Source: Harmothoe impar (Eukaryota; Annelida; Polychaeta; Phyllodocida; Polynoidae). From it: a DNA stretch of 64,000 bases. Each line of letters opens with the position of its first letter. Position 1 is the stretch's first letter. This document shows positions 1-11,803 of this stretch, one piece after another. The notes beneath the pieces were generated by a model, which worked only from the letters and a program-made list of their open reading frames with translations, ran no database searches and had not been told where the DNA came from. The translations under genes were made by a program, and so were the position numbers. Location: NCBI GenBank assembly GCA_947462335.1, contig OX381710.1, positions 59,156,842 to 59,220,841 of the forward strand, given 5' to 3'.

Positions 1-138
1 TGAGCAATGTTGCTCTAAGTGCTTTATACAAAAATGAAAGATCCATAATTGTTTCCATAATATCAAATCCCGGCTGTCTATGGCCAGCTCTTTCCGGTTT
101 TCATCCTGTCATTTGGCAGAGGTCAATTGGGTCAAGTT

Positions 139-235
139 CCCTTAAAGCCCCAGCTCTCCTATAAATAGGGCTGAGTACCTGTCCCGACTGCGCCCTGACT
201 GTCGGTGGAGGGGTACCGAGACCTGCGGGTTTAAC
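139..235 (+). repeat. Promoter-like dispersed repeat, copy 1
   Basis: This segment matches 771-855 in the same orientation. Both have a TATA-like stretch (CTATAAATAGG here, TATATATAGA there) followed by the shared 20-mer GCTGAGTACCTGTCCCGACT and a shared GCGGGTTTAAC end. A TATA box followed by a fixed downstream block would fit a retroelement LTR or an old promoter duplicate; no matching coding region is seen nearby. Confidence 0.6.
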
Positions 236-488
236 AAACCGGTGAGAACTATCCCCCCCCTCCATCGTCCCACAACAGCCGGAGCTCCCTCTCTAAACAT
301 TTGTCTGAACCTAATCAATCATGTGACCTATAACTGATCCATCCAGCGTGACCAGTACGTTAATCGCTCTCCACGCATCATTGAGCATGGATGGCCTACC
401 ATATGGCTGCCAATTGTTGTGGAAACCGGCTCTGATAGATGGACCAATAGCGTTCTCAGCTGCCTTCTGCTGGTGCTGTGGTAATTAC

Positions 489-576
489 GGCCACCGTCCA
501 CTGTGGAACTTCTGCCGACTTAGCCCATATATTTCCTATATAACTTCAGCTGATTAGACCCCAGTGGACGGTGGCC
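489..576. repeat. 15-bp perfect inverted repeat
   Basis: GGCCACCGTCCACTG at 489-503 is exactly complementary to 562-576, with a 58-bp loop. An AATAAA lies at about 612. It may be the remnant of a small foldback element. Confidence 0.6.
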
Positions 577-770
577 CTTAGAGTGGATAGCGAATACACT
601 GCTGCATTGTCAATAAAAGGGTCGGGTGGTTCTCCACCCATGTACTGAACTAGTGGATATGGGCAATCTTGGATTTTGATGTAGGCAGTCCACTTCGGAA
701 GTGACATTAGTCTTTTTGTACCTATCCCGCTTTTATATTTAATGCATTTCGACTACAACGAAATGATCCC

Positions 771-855
771 CTTTAAAGGCCCAGCGCCCCTATATATAGA
801 GCTGAGTACCTGTCCCGACTGCACTCTGACTGTTACTGGACGTGCGGGTTTAACT
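771..855 (+). repeat. Promoter-like dispersed repeat, copy 2
   Basis: Second copy of the 139-235 block, 632 bp downstream in the same orientation, with the same TATA-like element and start-site-like block. The spacing would suit two LTRs of a small non-autonomous element, but no primer-binding site or target duplication could be established. Confidence 0.55.
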
Positions 856-3800
856 TTACTGTGTGCAGTAGGTCATCGCTGTCCCTAGACCAGAACTTCA
901 GGACTGCCCCTCCATGTTGTCGATGTACAGACAGGAGAGGGGCATCAGGGTCCACTGGGCACATGGTGTATTTTGACGTGTCCTGAGGTTATTATGTGTA
1001 GCAACTTGACTGCAGCGCCATGGTAGAGGGGATAGCGGTCACGAGGAGGGTATTATGACAATGGGTTATTTGATTGTTCTCACAGGTTAACGATCATATA
1101 CGAGCTACTCAGTTGGTTTCCTTGGTGGGCTACAGACACCAATGAGCTCCTTGGGGGACAAGATGGTGGCCCACACAGCGTGACCAACTACAGTTATATC
1201 CTGGCCGCTTGTCATAATGGAGGCAATCAGGTAGAACGCCCAATGTGTATTTAAGCATATGTCCTATCCAACACAGCTATCAATCAGCAAGTCAGGGTGG
1301 GTGGTCCTCCCTATAGAATAGGTCAATTGATTTCCATCCCCAGGCGTTCAGTAGTTGGTGGATTTGAAATAAATGAATACCTGATGCCTAAATAAATATG
1401 AATATAAAACCATGATTTTGCATTCCAATCTAAAATCAAGTATGTGCATATAACATGATACGGTATTTAAAAAATATTAATATTTGTGTGGTCAATACCC
1501 ATATTTTACAACAAATGTAGTCCCACCATCATAAAATAGCAAATGCATGCAGATACGCCTCAGTGAATCTTTATTGGCACGTTACAAAAACATTATGCAG
1601 CTGGAAGTAATGTATCAAAATATTGTAATTATAATCCAATTATCTCATTAGATTAGAAGTCGTCTGGGATTCATTCATATATCATATATCAAATATGTAC
1701 GTACATTGTGTAAAGGCATACTGAACCAAAGTTATGAGTTGCTTATTTATCCTCTACCGCGTAGGTATTCATGAATACTATTGAATTAATCATTACCACA
1801 TTGGAGGTGACCCATTGAGTCCGGTTAACCAGCTATCAACCATTGATTTGTCATAAATAATGAACCCATGCTGTGAGCTTTAATGCGTTAGTAATCATTG
1901 CCTGCAGATACATCAACACTCAAAAAGTAAACTCGTCTGCAGACTCTTCTAAGTGACAAGAGAGTGGGTCCTCTAGCTGTAGTTGTCAGTTAGAAGATAG
2001 ACTTGGTATGTGCCAGCCCAAAACCTGACTCATGCCAGCCCTAGACTCGTCAACCAGGGTCTGATTCAGGATTTTCCCTGCAGGTGGCATCAGTATAACA
2101 TGCATTCTGTATAAAGTTGGGGAATGAATTGCATAATTTCTATGTTGATTTTAATCATATTTATGGGAATGTACATTCATGTTATGGAGAATCCTGAGAT
2201 TTATCTATTGGTGATGCTAGAAAAGGTAAAGGAATCAATGTTTTGATATAATTGAGACAAAACAAATATGTGTAGGGCACAGGCACCTCTTTTGTGGTTA
2301 TTTCTATGGTACAATAGCTGCAAGGAAACTCCCATTTGTATGACATCCACATATACATGTGTTAGCAGTCTGTAACTAAAGGGTAGAAATACTCTCAATA
2401 TAGACTTGGGGATATGGCAGGAATTCCCCCAACCTTCATACCTCTATGTGTGTATGAATTAGCTATCATAAACCTCAGAAATATAGACAGACATGGACAA
2501 CAATTATGCCTAGGCAGAACCCAGTTAGCTCCACCTGCAGTGAAGTAGAGGTTATAGTGCACAGGTTAACCCTCTAAGGGGTGCATAGTGCTTTAAGGTG
2601 CTATGCTCTCTGCGATCATAATACATGAATTCAGCCTTGGCAAGTATACTCACCCAACTGTTGATTCATTTCCAAAGGTGCATGAATGCAGGCTTGGCGA
2701 ATAGACTGCGAATAGACTCACCAGGACTACATTCATGCATCATGCTGACAAAGGGATTCAAGCATATTTAAAGCAGTTTGCAGCCAATAAAGGGTAAACT
2801 ATTCTGGGTTGTGAATTTGACAACCTTAGACTTGTCCCTTGGAGTGGGCCACTGCCTGGGCTAACATTGTCAGTTAGATGACCCTAGTCTTGTCTTGTGG
2901 GCTGGTAACCAGACAGTTCATCAAAAAGACAACCTTTAATTCGTTCATTTTATGACCTTCACTTTAAAGACCCTAAACTCTTCCTATAAGACGACCTTTT
3001 GACAAGTTTGGATCCCTTCATTTTATCAGTGAACCTAGCGGTATGGATGTGGCCTCATAACCATCCAGTCAGTATATTAATTTTTTTTTGTGTAATGTGT
3101 ATGTATTATGATATAGGCAAGCATACAGAGGGCCGAGTCCATACGGCTCACTGCGCATTATATATAATGATTATTTGGGGTTACAATAATTTGATTACAA
3201 TATGAGGATAAATCAGATTATTAAGGACACAACTGGCAGATAATCTCAAAAAGGTTGAATGGCATTTGAAAATCAGTGTTAGACATATTCATAAGGTAAG
3301 ATGATGGTATAAATTATAATATTGCTACAACAACAGAATTGAAATTCCAACAACCTAACTGGCTGTAGTAACTAAAAGCTGAAAAGCCGAAAAAAAACTC
3401 TACTAAATCTCACCTAGGGCTTCAGCCAGTCTAAGCTGCCAGAGGGTTGTTGAGTGCTGACGTGATGGTCTTTATTTATGCAGATGGCTGCCTGTTATGC
3501 TAATTACCGGTGTGGCACCACGTGACATGTGCACAGAGCTGCCATGACCTAATGAGCTGCTCAGCAGGCCGTCACGTCGGGGTGAGCAGCTCACTTAAAG
3601 CATAGCTCCCACAGCACTTCCTGGGCTGCATTCTAGCAAAATAACATTGGGAATATGACCTGTTCAACTAAAGGGGTATTTACATGGTAATCAATGTGTC
3701 ATAATGCATTGTTTGTGTTAGATTCCAGTTCTTCTACACATCTCAGCATAGATGACTCTAATGTGGTTGACCATAGCGTATAGGGGATCTATATCTGATC

Positions 3801-3879
3801 TATACATGTTTAGTTCACAAATATATAGCCTACCATTAGCAATTTTCAGAACCTCTCTGCGACTTATATAATCTGTCAA

Positions 3880-3945
3880 AATTAGGGGTACGGCTAATAC
3901 ACAAGTTAGGCTTATACGCGAGGTTTTACTTTACTATAATGTCGG
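3880..3945 (+). repeat. Dispersed repeat with GTTAGGCTTATACG core
   Basis: The block containing ACAAGTTAGGCTTATACG followed by AGGTTTTA recurs at 18045-18110 in the same orientation. Such short conserved blocks with palindromic neighbours are typical of degraded MITEs. Confidence 0.5.
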
Positions 3946-4302
3946 CTAGCTTCTGTGAGCATGCAGAGAATGACAAGGCAAGCACACAACTGCCCATGAA
4001 TATGTAAATATCTAAGTGTGCCTTAGAGGCCACTAAGGTCAAACCGACAAGGTCATGAGCTGTCAGGAATGGGCGATAAAAGGGGCACTAACCGTAGTCA
4101 CCCCATTAATAGCATGTCAATATAGCCTTGTAACTGGTCATCCTACCACGGCTGCCATCTCTTCCCCTGGTGGTACTTTCTGCAGAGTGGCTCGTTATAA
4201 TCACCCAACAAGCACAAATACACCGCTAGTGTATAAGAACAATAAGCGACTACATTGACTTTATATACGGTTACATATTCTGAAGGTGTTACTGCTCCCC
4301 AG

Positions 4303-4544
4303 GCGCTACAGTCGACATGTTACACGGCTACAGGGATGTGGACCAGGGAGCATATCACTGGGTCATGAATCACACGTCAATACCCACCTGCCCCACCCCT
4401 GACCCGTCCGGACCCCGTGTGGACATGCCCATAGCCGTGCTGACAGATTCACCGCCACTTAAGTCCCAGCTACTTGACAACGAGAACCGCGAGCAGAGGG
4501 ACCCATTAGATATTTCGATCTTGCTGGGCTTCAGTCCGCAGTAA
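4303..4544 (+). CDS. Possible terminal exon, unknown protein
   Basis: An open frame of about 80 codons begins just after a good acceptor-like pyrimidine tract (CTGCTCCCCAG ending at 4302) and ends at TAA 4542-4544. It is GC-richer than its surroundings and the translation has a balanced, soluble composition, ending in a Leu-Gly-Phe-Ser-Pro-Gln tail. There is a methionine at 4317, but no upstream exon could be linked. I do not recognise the family. It could be the last exon of a host gene, a pseudogene fragment or a chance frame. The opposite strand is also open over 4370-4636, which weakens the case. Confidence 0.3.
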
Positions 4545-5128
4545 ATGTGTCTATCATGATGTGATTGGATGATGGACAGGGCCACACGCCTGGTGAATCT
4601 GCCTGGGGTTATTACTGCTGTGTTGTCCATGTCCAACGGATGCCACTCTAGTACCCTATGGAAGCATGTCCATGTCAGGGTACTTATTGGAAACCATCAG
4701 TCATGGTTATCAAAAGTTTATATCCCATATATCATAGCAAAGTGTGCCGGAGAGCGGCCTCACGGACAGGGACGTGGACGGTGCACGTCAGGCTGACAGC
4801 ATCCATTCACCATGATTCGATCTTGGTCTCCCTTGTGTCTCTACTTTAGTTGACAAAGTTATCAGAGACACATCCCTTTATGGACTCATAGAGAGATACA
4901 TAGAGAGAAAGGAAGTGATGGTTAATGCACCTGGCCGTGTAAAGTGTGTTGTTCTGGAGACAGTTGCCGTGTTGAAATTAATATTTGTGTTCTGCAATCT
5001 ATTTCTCATTTGTGGTGATTGATGCCAGTCTACTAATTATATGACAAAACTGTATTTATAAAGGGAATATAGTTAATTATCAGACTGTTGCAAAGTATAA
5101 GATCAGACACTAAAACTCATTTTATCAA
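4545..5128. other. Intergenic
   Basis: There is no supported gene. Open frames on both strands at 4569-4849 look like chance frames within a GC-richer patch continuing from 4303-4544. Confidence 0.5.
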
Positions 5129-5298
5129 GGGGGCTTCCATAAAGTATGTACACACGAAGCAGGGGTGGGCGGATCTATTTTCTGAACATTTTTGCATACT
5201 TAAACCCTTTATTTTAATGCGTACAAGAACTTTAGAGGGGGTAGGGGGGGGGTCAATTTCTGGGGAAAATGTGCATACATTCTTTATGGAAGCCCCCC
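5129..5298. mobile_element. 170-bp MITE with about 25-bp terminal inverted repeats
   Basis: GGGGCTTCCATAAAGTATGT at the left end is mirrored by the complement at 5270-5298, with few mismatches. The interior is AT-rich and includes a G-run. There is no coding capacity. The target duplication is unclear because the ends sit in G/C runs. The short length and long inverted ends indicate a non-autonomous DNA element; the superfamily is not assigned. Confidence 0.7.
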
Positions 5299-5540
5299 AA
5301 CTAATAGACCCGGAAATGCGGGAGAGATGCGCACAAAGTGACATACAAGGTGACGCACAAGGTGACGCAGTGTAACGATAGATGTCATTTTTACAGGTTT
5401 ACCCTGTAAAGCCCAACAGTGATTCACTGGTACTTAAAATACAGTGAAGTGTCAGAGATATCAGCCATTTCATAGTGAATACTTTTTATGTGCTACCCAA
5501 TAAGTTGCTTAGTGAATCACCGTTATTTTGGCGACATTTT

Positions 5541-5935
5541 TTATGCAGAAGTGGTGGTGTAGCCACCTGCACCACCAGCATGAGGCATATGATGTTTGCA
5601 CTTTACCAGAAGTCAGAACGGGCGCCACGCACCATCTTGGATTAAGGAGTCAAGACACAAATTTACACATATGTGATAACAGTAGTATTAATCAACATGT
5701 GATAGGTCCTGAGGTTGATTATAATCATACCTACCCCCCTTAAAATGGACCCAAGGAATTCACTGGTTCTATTGATTTGTTGCTAGTACAGCTGGTTGCC
5801 TAGCAACAACTATTCTAATTGTCCATCTGCCTAGCAACACACATTTCCATCGGCCTGAGGATGATTATAATCATACGTACCCCCCTTAAAATGGACCCAA
5901 GGAATGCAATGGTTCTATTGGTTTGTTGCTGATAC
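5541..5935 (+). repeat. X-box satellite, first block (leader plus about 1.5 units)
   Basis: A leader of about 165 bp (GAAGTGGTGG...CATCTTGGATTAAGGAGTCA) is followed by a 147-bp unit from 5705 and a partial second unit from 5852. The unit holds GTTGCCTAGCAAC at 5795-5807 and a second half site near 5828. The same leader and units recur at 7180-7855. The block breaks off at about 5936 in unrelated sequence. Confidence 0.8.
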
Positions 5936-7179
5936 TACACAGAGAGAAGTAAAAGAGTCGCCACAACTCTGAGAGTCAGAGTCACAGTTTGTCTCCCACA
6001 CGACACCTGTAGAGGAGAGTCGAATGAGTTTCACTCTCCATTCCTGAAAGGTCAACTATAGTTGACCCACCAAAGGAGGGGGAGTCAAAATTGATACTTG
6101 AATACATGAGGGCATACAGGTCTAGTTCGACACTTCTACCCCTGTAACAGGGGTAGAAACCATGTTCCCTTTGGGCTAACCAAGTCACTCTGCCAATCTG
6201 GCAGAGTAGCTATTTTGATGGAAGTATTCACTCTTCAGTCTAATGCTTCCAGCCACATGTCCCTCAATGTATTCCCACCTTTTCACCATCCACAAGGTAT
6301 TCCTAATACATAAATAGATCTGTAATCCTGGCTTTGTTTGATGTCAACTCCACTCCTCTGGGACACCCCTCCCACCACTTCTCCCTGCTGTTGATATCAA
6401 AATGTGTGACATACACTAACATTGACATGTTTGAAGCAGAATGAGTTTGCTGGACATGTGGAGTACCTTTGGGGGAACAAGATTGACTACTTTGGGGGAC
6501 TGACAGTGAGTACATTTATGAGAACAACACCCTTTTTACTCCCACTATAGGATCTCTATGTAGCTGCAGTCTGGCGCAGTAGCGCCAGATGTGTCGGACT
6601 ATACAGGTCAGGTGGATTGTGTAATTATGTCAGGCTAGGCTGGGGACAACAGGTGTTTACAATTAGTGGACAGGCCAGGTGAAGCCTGTGAGAGAAGTGA
6701 GTATAGGTGAAGTTTATATTTCCAAGAGAGGTCAATAACAAGACATGTTTTCATGTCCACCACTTCTCCTTATGTGAGAGGGCTGAGTTATATCCACCTC
6801 ACACTACACTCTGCAGACCATTGGCCACAAACATCAAATTAGTGCCCAGCCTTATGTTTATTTCCCTTACCGACAAATATGGTGGCTAAGCTCTCTATAC
6901 TGTTGATGTTCTTGGAATGTATTGTAAACTTATCATCATATTTGGTTCAGGTAAGTTAATTGGAAAAGCTTTTACATTGACATTCCTTAACTACATTATT
7001 TAGACAAAAAAAGACATAGTGTACTATTCTATGAAGGACCAAAACTGTTTGGCATGTACCAAATGTCTGAAGTATAGATAGTGGCTCTAGCATTTGGTTG
7101 CCACTGGTACCAAACTAGTGCAAGTTGCCCCATCATGTGGTTTCATATACAACTACTATCAGGGTCAACACATATTTTT
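5936..7179. other. Non-coding spacer between satellite blocks
   Basis: There is no supported gene. The satellite is interrupted here and resumes with its leader at about 7180, so this DNA either separates two independent copies or was inserted. Short inverted motifs occur near 6000-6200 (CTACCCCTGTAACAGGGGTAG at about 6136-6156). Confidence 0.5.
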
Positions 7180-7855
7180 ATGCCGAAGTGGTGGCATAGC
7201 CACCTGGTGGTGCCGCCAGGCACCACCAGGACAAGGTATATGATGTTTGCACTTTTCCAGAAGTCAGAACGGAAGCCGCCATCTTGGGTGGTGCCACCAT
7301 CTTGGATTAAGGAGTCACAACACAAATGTATGCTATGTGATAACAATAATAAAAAGAAACCTTTGATAGGTCCTGAGATTGATTATAATTATACATACCC
7401 CGGCTAACATTGACCCAAGGAATTCAATGGTTCTATTGGTTTGTTGCAAATACAGCTGGTTTCCTAGCAACAGCTATTCTAATTGTTTATCTGCCTAGCA
7501 ATACACATTTCCAAGGTCCTGAGGTTGATTATAATCATACCTACCCACCCCTAATGTGGACCCAAGGAATTCAATGGTTCTATTGGTTTGTTGCTAATAC
7601 CGCTGGTTGCCTAGCAACAGCTATTCTAATTGTTTATCTGCCTAGCAACACACATTTCCATGGTCCTGAGATTGATTATAATCATACCTACCCACCCTAA
7701 TATGGACCCAAGGAATGCAATGGTTCTATTGGTTTGTTGCTAATACAGCTGGTTGCCTAGCAACAGCTATTCTAATTGTTTATCTGCCTAGCAACACACA
7801 TTACCATGGCCCTGATGTTGATTATAATTATATCTACCCCCCTAAAATGACGTCA
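7180..7855 (+). repeat. X-box satellite, second block (leader plus three units and a partial)
   Basis: The leader resembles 5541-5690. Units then start at 7369, 7515, 7662 and 7808 (partial), with a period of 146-147 bp. Each full unit has a 13-bp X-box-like palindrome: GTTTCCTAGCAAC at 7459-7471, GTTGCCTAGCAAC at 7606-7618 and at 7752-7764. A half site CTGCCTAGCAA follows about 30 bp later. GTTGCC(N)AGCAAC is the known binding consensus of RFX transcription factors; whether RFX binds here is inference. All frames are poor, so no coding is expected. Confidence 0.85.
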
Positions 7856-9201
7856 CGCAGCGCCTGAGGCATCTTTTTTACGCTTCAACAACCACAATTC
7901 TTGTTACAGTGACATTTTTAGAGTGCATACAAGGTGATGTACAAGGTGGCATTCGTGAATGAGCAGTTAGAACAGTCTGTAGGAGGACACATCTCCACAA
8001 ATAGGATGCAGAAGGGGCATGCCCCACACCTGACATTTACCAGCTTGCAAATTATGTAGGGTCTCTGAGCCCAGGAGGGAATAGTCACTTAGGAGATGTC
8101 CTTCAGAGGTGACCACCATAGGTGATATATATGTAAACCTCAGTAATCGCATCCCTTACGTAAAAGCTAAACTCTGAACACTTTAGTACAAGTAACATTG
8201 AATATTCCGTGTGAAAAACTATAATATGTATTTGGGTCATACGTGGGATCACTGCAAAAGGCAATTAATGTACATAATCTGTTTCTACATGAATTATATC
8301 ATATATATGCATGCAGAATTAACTCTGTATTCTATATTTACCATCTGTTACGATGGGATCACACATTGTTCTCCATCTTCATGAAAAATTACAGCCTCAG
8401 CAAAGTAAATATACTGTAGGTAACAGCAACTGCAATGTTGCTAGCTTTCTAACGAAACTAGTTTTTCTTGCTGCCAATTCATTATGCCATCTGTGTGACA
8501 GAGACATGTGAGAGAAAGCTGTTGCATTAACATACATCACATTCTGCTTTTTCCTATGTACAGCGGCATTACCTCAGGTGTACATCAGTCCATGCCGACA
8601 TATAGGCATGTGCCAAGCTACTATAGTGTAATTATACCTGGCTGTGTGGGGGAAGTCTTTCCATTTGTGATGTTCCATCCCTATTTACCACTCTCACTCA
8701 GGGTTACTTCATTATTGGAGTGGGCTATGTTCTCTGTAACGCTGTGAAACTAGGTCAAGCCCACTCTTATATAGTCACCCTGTTTTTTCGTGCAGACGTC
8801 TTTTCGCTGATCTATAACACCATGATGAAATATGCTGTCAACTATTTGAGCTATATCATTCTTTTGCAAAACACCTCAGGTATCTGTGTCCATAAAAAGA
8901 AATGGGGAAAAAAGAAGTTATATCACCTAAAATAAGAGATTTCTTAGAAAAACTGAAAAAAAACTGAGATTCTGCCCAAAAAAAAGTGAACCTTCGGAGA
9001 ACGTAATTTTCGACATGATTTCAATACTGTACCATTTCAATTATTGTTCTGTTGTATTCCCTACTAAAAATGGTGATAACTCCTGTTGTTAGTTTAATGA
9101 AAATACTTAGCATCAAAACAATATTTTGATGTGAAGTTGGCGTTTTTTCACGTAGTTTTTATGTTCTGCGATGTGTTTCGCGATCGGCGCAGGCAAATAT
9201 A
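7856..9201. other. Intergenic, contains dispersed repeat at about 8450-8610
   Basis: There is no supported gene. The block 8450-8610 (ATTCATTATG through CATATAGGCATG) is diverged but collinear with 61130-61290 in the same orientation. The remainder is AT-rich. Confidence 0.5.
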
Positions 9202-9308
9202 GACAACACTGCCAATTTGGGTGACCAATGGTCCCTATCACACCGGTGCATATTTCAATCCTTCCTATGACATAGCTCTCATTGGTCACCCAAATTGGCA
9301 GTGTTGTC
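9202..9308. repeat. 29-bp perfect hairpin
   Basis: The 29 bases at 9202-9230 (GACAACACTGCCAATTTGGG and nine more) are exactly complementary to 9280-9308, with a 49-base loop. No mismatch occurs in the stem. It may be the two ends of a very small MITE or a structured RNA; there is no clear target duplication at the ends. Confidence 0.85.
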
Positions 9309-9463
9309 ACCGCAGTGATCACGTGACCAGCGGAATCACGCAGCAGCCGCCACCATTTGGGCGGCAAGGAAGGAGCTTAGCTCAGTGACTGGGTTCTTGG
9401 TCAGCCCTTCGATAGGATGACAATTCGTCACCAGAGACGAGAGACGGCATTGTCAGCGTATTA

Positions 9464-9752
9464 GCCGGTGATCCACTGCCGCGAATTTGCTGCGAATGTA
9501 GTCGTGCGAGAGAAACTTGCGAGTACACTCGTAAAAATCAAAACTTTTAGATTTCTACAAATCTACTCGCAGTCGCACGCCTCTGAGTCTCGCAACCACG
9601 TTGTCGCAGGGACTCGCAGCAGCAGATCCACTGCTGGAACCTTTTCTCCGTGTTTACACCAAAAAGCAAAACGTTAGGTTGGCTCTTCGTTTACACACAC
9701 GAGTGTCATTCGCAGCAAAATCGCAGCAAATTCGCGGCAGTGGATCACCGCC
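9464..9752. mobile_element. 289-bp MITE flanked by TWA
   Basis: Left end GCCGGTGATCCACTGCCGCG and right end CGCGGCAGTGGATCACCGCC form long inverted repeats of about 35 bp with a small internal difference. The flanks are TTA (9461-9463) and TAA (9753-9755), matching the TWA target of many PIF/Harbinger elements. It has no ORF of note. It is not obviously related to the CAG-flanked elements at 22-53 kb. Confidence 0.7.
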
Positions 9753-9837
9753 TAATGACCGGGACGGGTCTCGATACTAGGCCCGGGGGGGGGGGCACTT
9801 GAACTTTTTTTGACACGGGTGTGCGGCTGGACCTTCG

Positions 9838-10175
9838 ACACCCCTTACCCTTGTTATGGCAATTTTTTCTTAAAATTGTTACCCTTGTTATGGCATTTTC
9901 GGCCAAAAGCTCCTAGGTTTGGAGATAAAAGTAATAAAATAGACCATGTTTGTAAAATCTCCTCGAGAAATTAACTCTTTTGCAAATTTTTTTGTAAGAA
10001 AATGTGAATTTTTAGTAAAAAATGGGAAGTTTTGGTAAAATCTCGGACATTTTCTTGAAAAGTAGACCCTTGTCATGGGGATTTTCACGAAACTGGACCC
10101 TTGTCATGGCAAATTTTCTTGAAAAGTGGACCCTTGTCATGGGGAATTTTGTAGAAAAAGTACCCTTGCCAGCCG
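9838..10175 (+). repeat. Degenerate tandem repeat with CCCTTGTCATGG
   Basis: ACCCTTGTTATGG or ACCCTTGTCATGG recurs about six times at irregular spacing of about 35-50 bp, separated by A/T-rich stretches. It has no convincing coding potential. Confidence 0.6.
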
Positions 10176-10217
10176 CACACATGTGTGTACAAAATATACT
10201 AAGTGACCCCCCGGGTA

Positions 10218-10785
10218 CTAGGCCTACTGCCTATTACGCCAGCTTGGATGTGTCTGTTCGGAGACAAATTTTCGCCCCCACCCCCCTCACCTCTGGATAA
10301 ATAATGACCAGGCCTACTATGCCAGCTTGGATGGGTCTGTTCGGAGTAGGCCTAGAAGGGTCGAATCCCCTCCCCCCCCACACCTCTACTGGTTCTTTCC
10401 CCAAATTTAAAGATGTCTGTAGCCGGGGGGGGGGAAGGGGGCAAAAAAACTAGAGGGGTTGAAATCTTTTGGCCCCCTCCCACCTCTAGAAGAGTAGACA
10501 TCTCCCCCCCCACCATGCAACCTCTGGATAAATAATAACCACCTAAGCCTATTACGCCAGCTTGGATGTGTCTGTTCGGAGTAGAGGGGTAAAAATTTCC
10601 GGGCTGTAGGCTTACCCTAGACTATTGAAAAAAAAATAGAGGAGGGTGATGCTATAGGCAACTTTATTAATGTAGGCCTACTAACTGTAGCCTAGGCTAT
10701 TGGAAGAAAAGGGAAGGGGGAGAGTGCTACAGGCACTTTTATCAATGTAGGTCTACTAACTGTAGCCTAGATTATTGAAAAAGGG
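10218..10785 (+). repeat. Two short tandem repeat families
   Basis: The block ATTACGCCAGCTTGGATG with TGTCTGTTCGGAG recurs at about 10225, 10315 and 10550. It is followed at 10620-10785 by about two and a half copies of an 85-bp unit containing CTAACTGTAGCCTAG and CTATTGAAAA. Long G and C runs lie between them. This looks like low-complexity, slippage-prone DNA. Confidence 0.65.
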
Positions 10786-11384
10786 CTCATCATAGAGAAA
10801 TTTAACTTTAGAGTGACATGGCACTCTCTCCCAGTAGACAAGTAGCCTATGTCACTATGCAGTCGATATAGAGCTAAATGTTAGATTTTTTATAGATGTT
10901 ATAGCCATATACTAGTACCGACATAGCCCACTCCTTTAGTTAACATTAGTGTTACTCTATAGTAGCTGTAGTTTTAAACCGCTATTTATTTCATCAGATT
11001 TATAAAGTCCATCTCAAACAAAGTAACGGGAGGAAGTTATGGAATTATTGCATTTGAAACTATCCCCCTTGGAAGACATAGAATTGTTGTATTTGAATAA
11101 CACATCATGGATCCCATTTAGGTATCGGACGGCATGGTAAGGCATTGGGCACGAGTGCTGGGCAAAAATATATTGGAGGCATTAAACAGGCAGCTGCTGG
11201 ACGCCATGAATAGGTTTGAAGGCAATGCTGACCTGTGGTAAAAATCATGTTAGTATGTAAACTGTTATTCCTTATCAGTTTTGGCATAATTGCCACTTAA
11301 TGCCAGTCTTGGTTCTTGACACATTATGGCTTAAATGCAGTAAATCAGCTCTAGCTGTTTGCAGAAAGAAAATGTCTTTTTGAC

Positions 11385-11615
11385 ATGACGAGATGAAGCA
11401 GCAAGTTCCTAATATGTTAGCCAGACGCAGCCATTTGTGTCCAGACTGAGCAATAGTGGAGGCACCGGAGGAAGCCAGGCAATGGTAGCAGGGCTTACAT
11501 CTAGAAGATAGGGATCAATAGTAGAGCACGTGTCATTGGTGAGGAATCACACTAGGATGTAAAGGCCAATTTCCAATCAGATCTGGCATTTTTCCACTGA
11601 GATTCACTGAGCCAT
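11385..11615 (+). repeat. Dispersed repeat R2, left copy
   Basis: About 230 bp align with 61650-61885 in the same orientation with many substitutions. Shared landmarks are CCTAATATGTT, CCAGACTGAGC, GGGATCAATAGTA, CATTGGTGAG and AATCACACT. The level of divergence suggests an old duplicate. Confidence 0.65.
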
Positions 11616-11803
11616 ATGGCGGCATGGGGAGACATTTCAGGTTATAGACATTTTAGGATATATGACTTGTTTTATTTACTTGGTAGCTAAAGGAAATAGG
11701 TTAACTTTAACTTAATCTCAAAATAGCTTTATTACCTTTACATTTAATTTTGATAACTCCAGATCTGGTCAAGCGAATTTTACATGTGTACAGCACTGTT
11801 CTA

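Larger units (their letters stand above)
1..4302. other. Intergenic, no supported gene
   Basis: I see no convincing exon in this stretch; open frames are short and lack splice context. It holds a pair of promoter-like repeats (139-235 and 771-855), a 15-bp perfect inverted repeat (489-576) and a copy of a dispersed repeat near 3880-3945. The rest is AT-rich single-copy-looking DNA. Confidence 0.6.

Noticed and set aside
9202..9308. Annotating the hairpin as a microRNA
   Set aside because: The stem is perfect and the loop is long at 49 bases, unlike typical precursors; there is no expression evidence.
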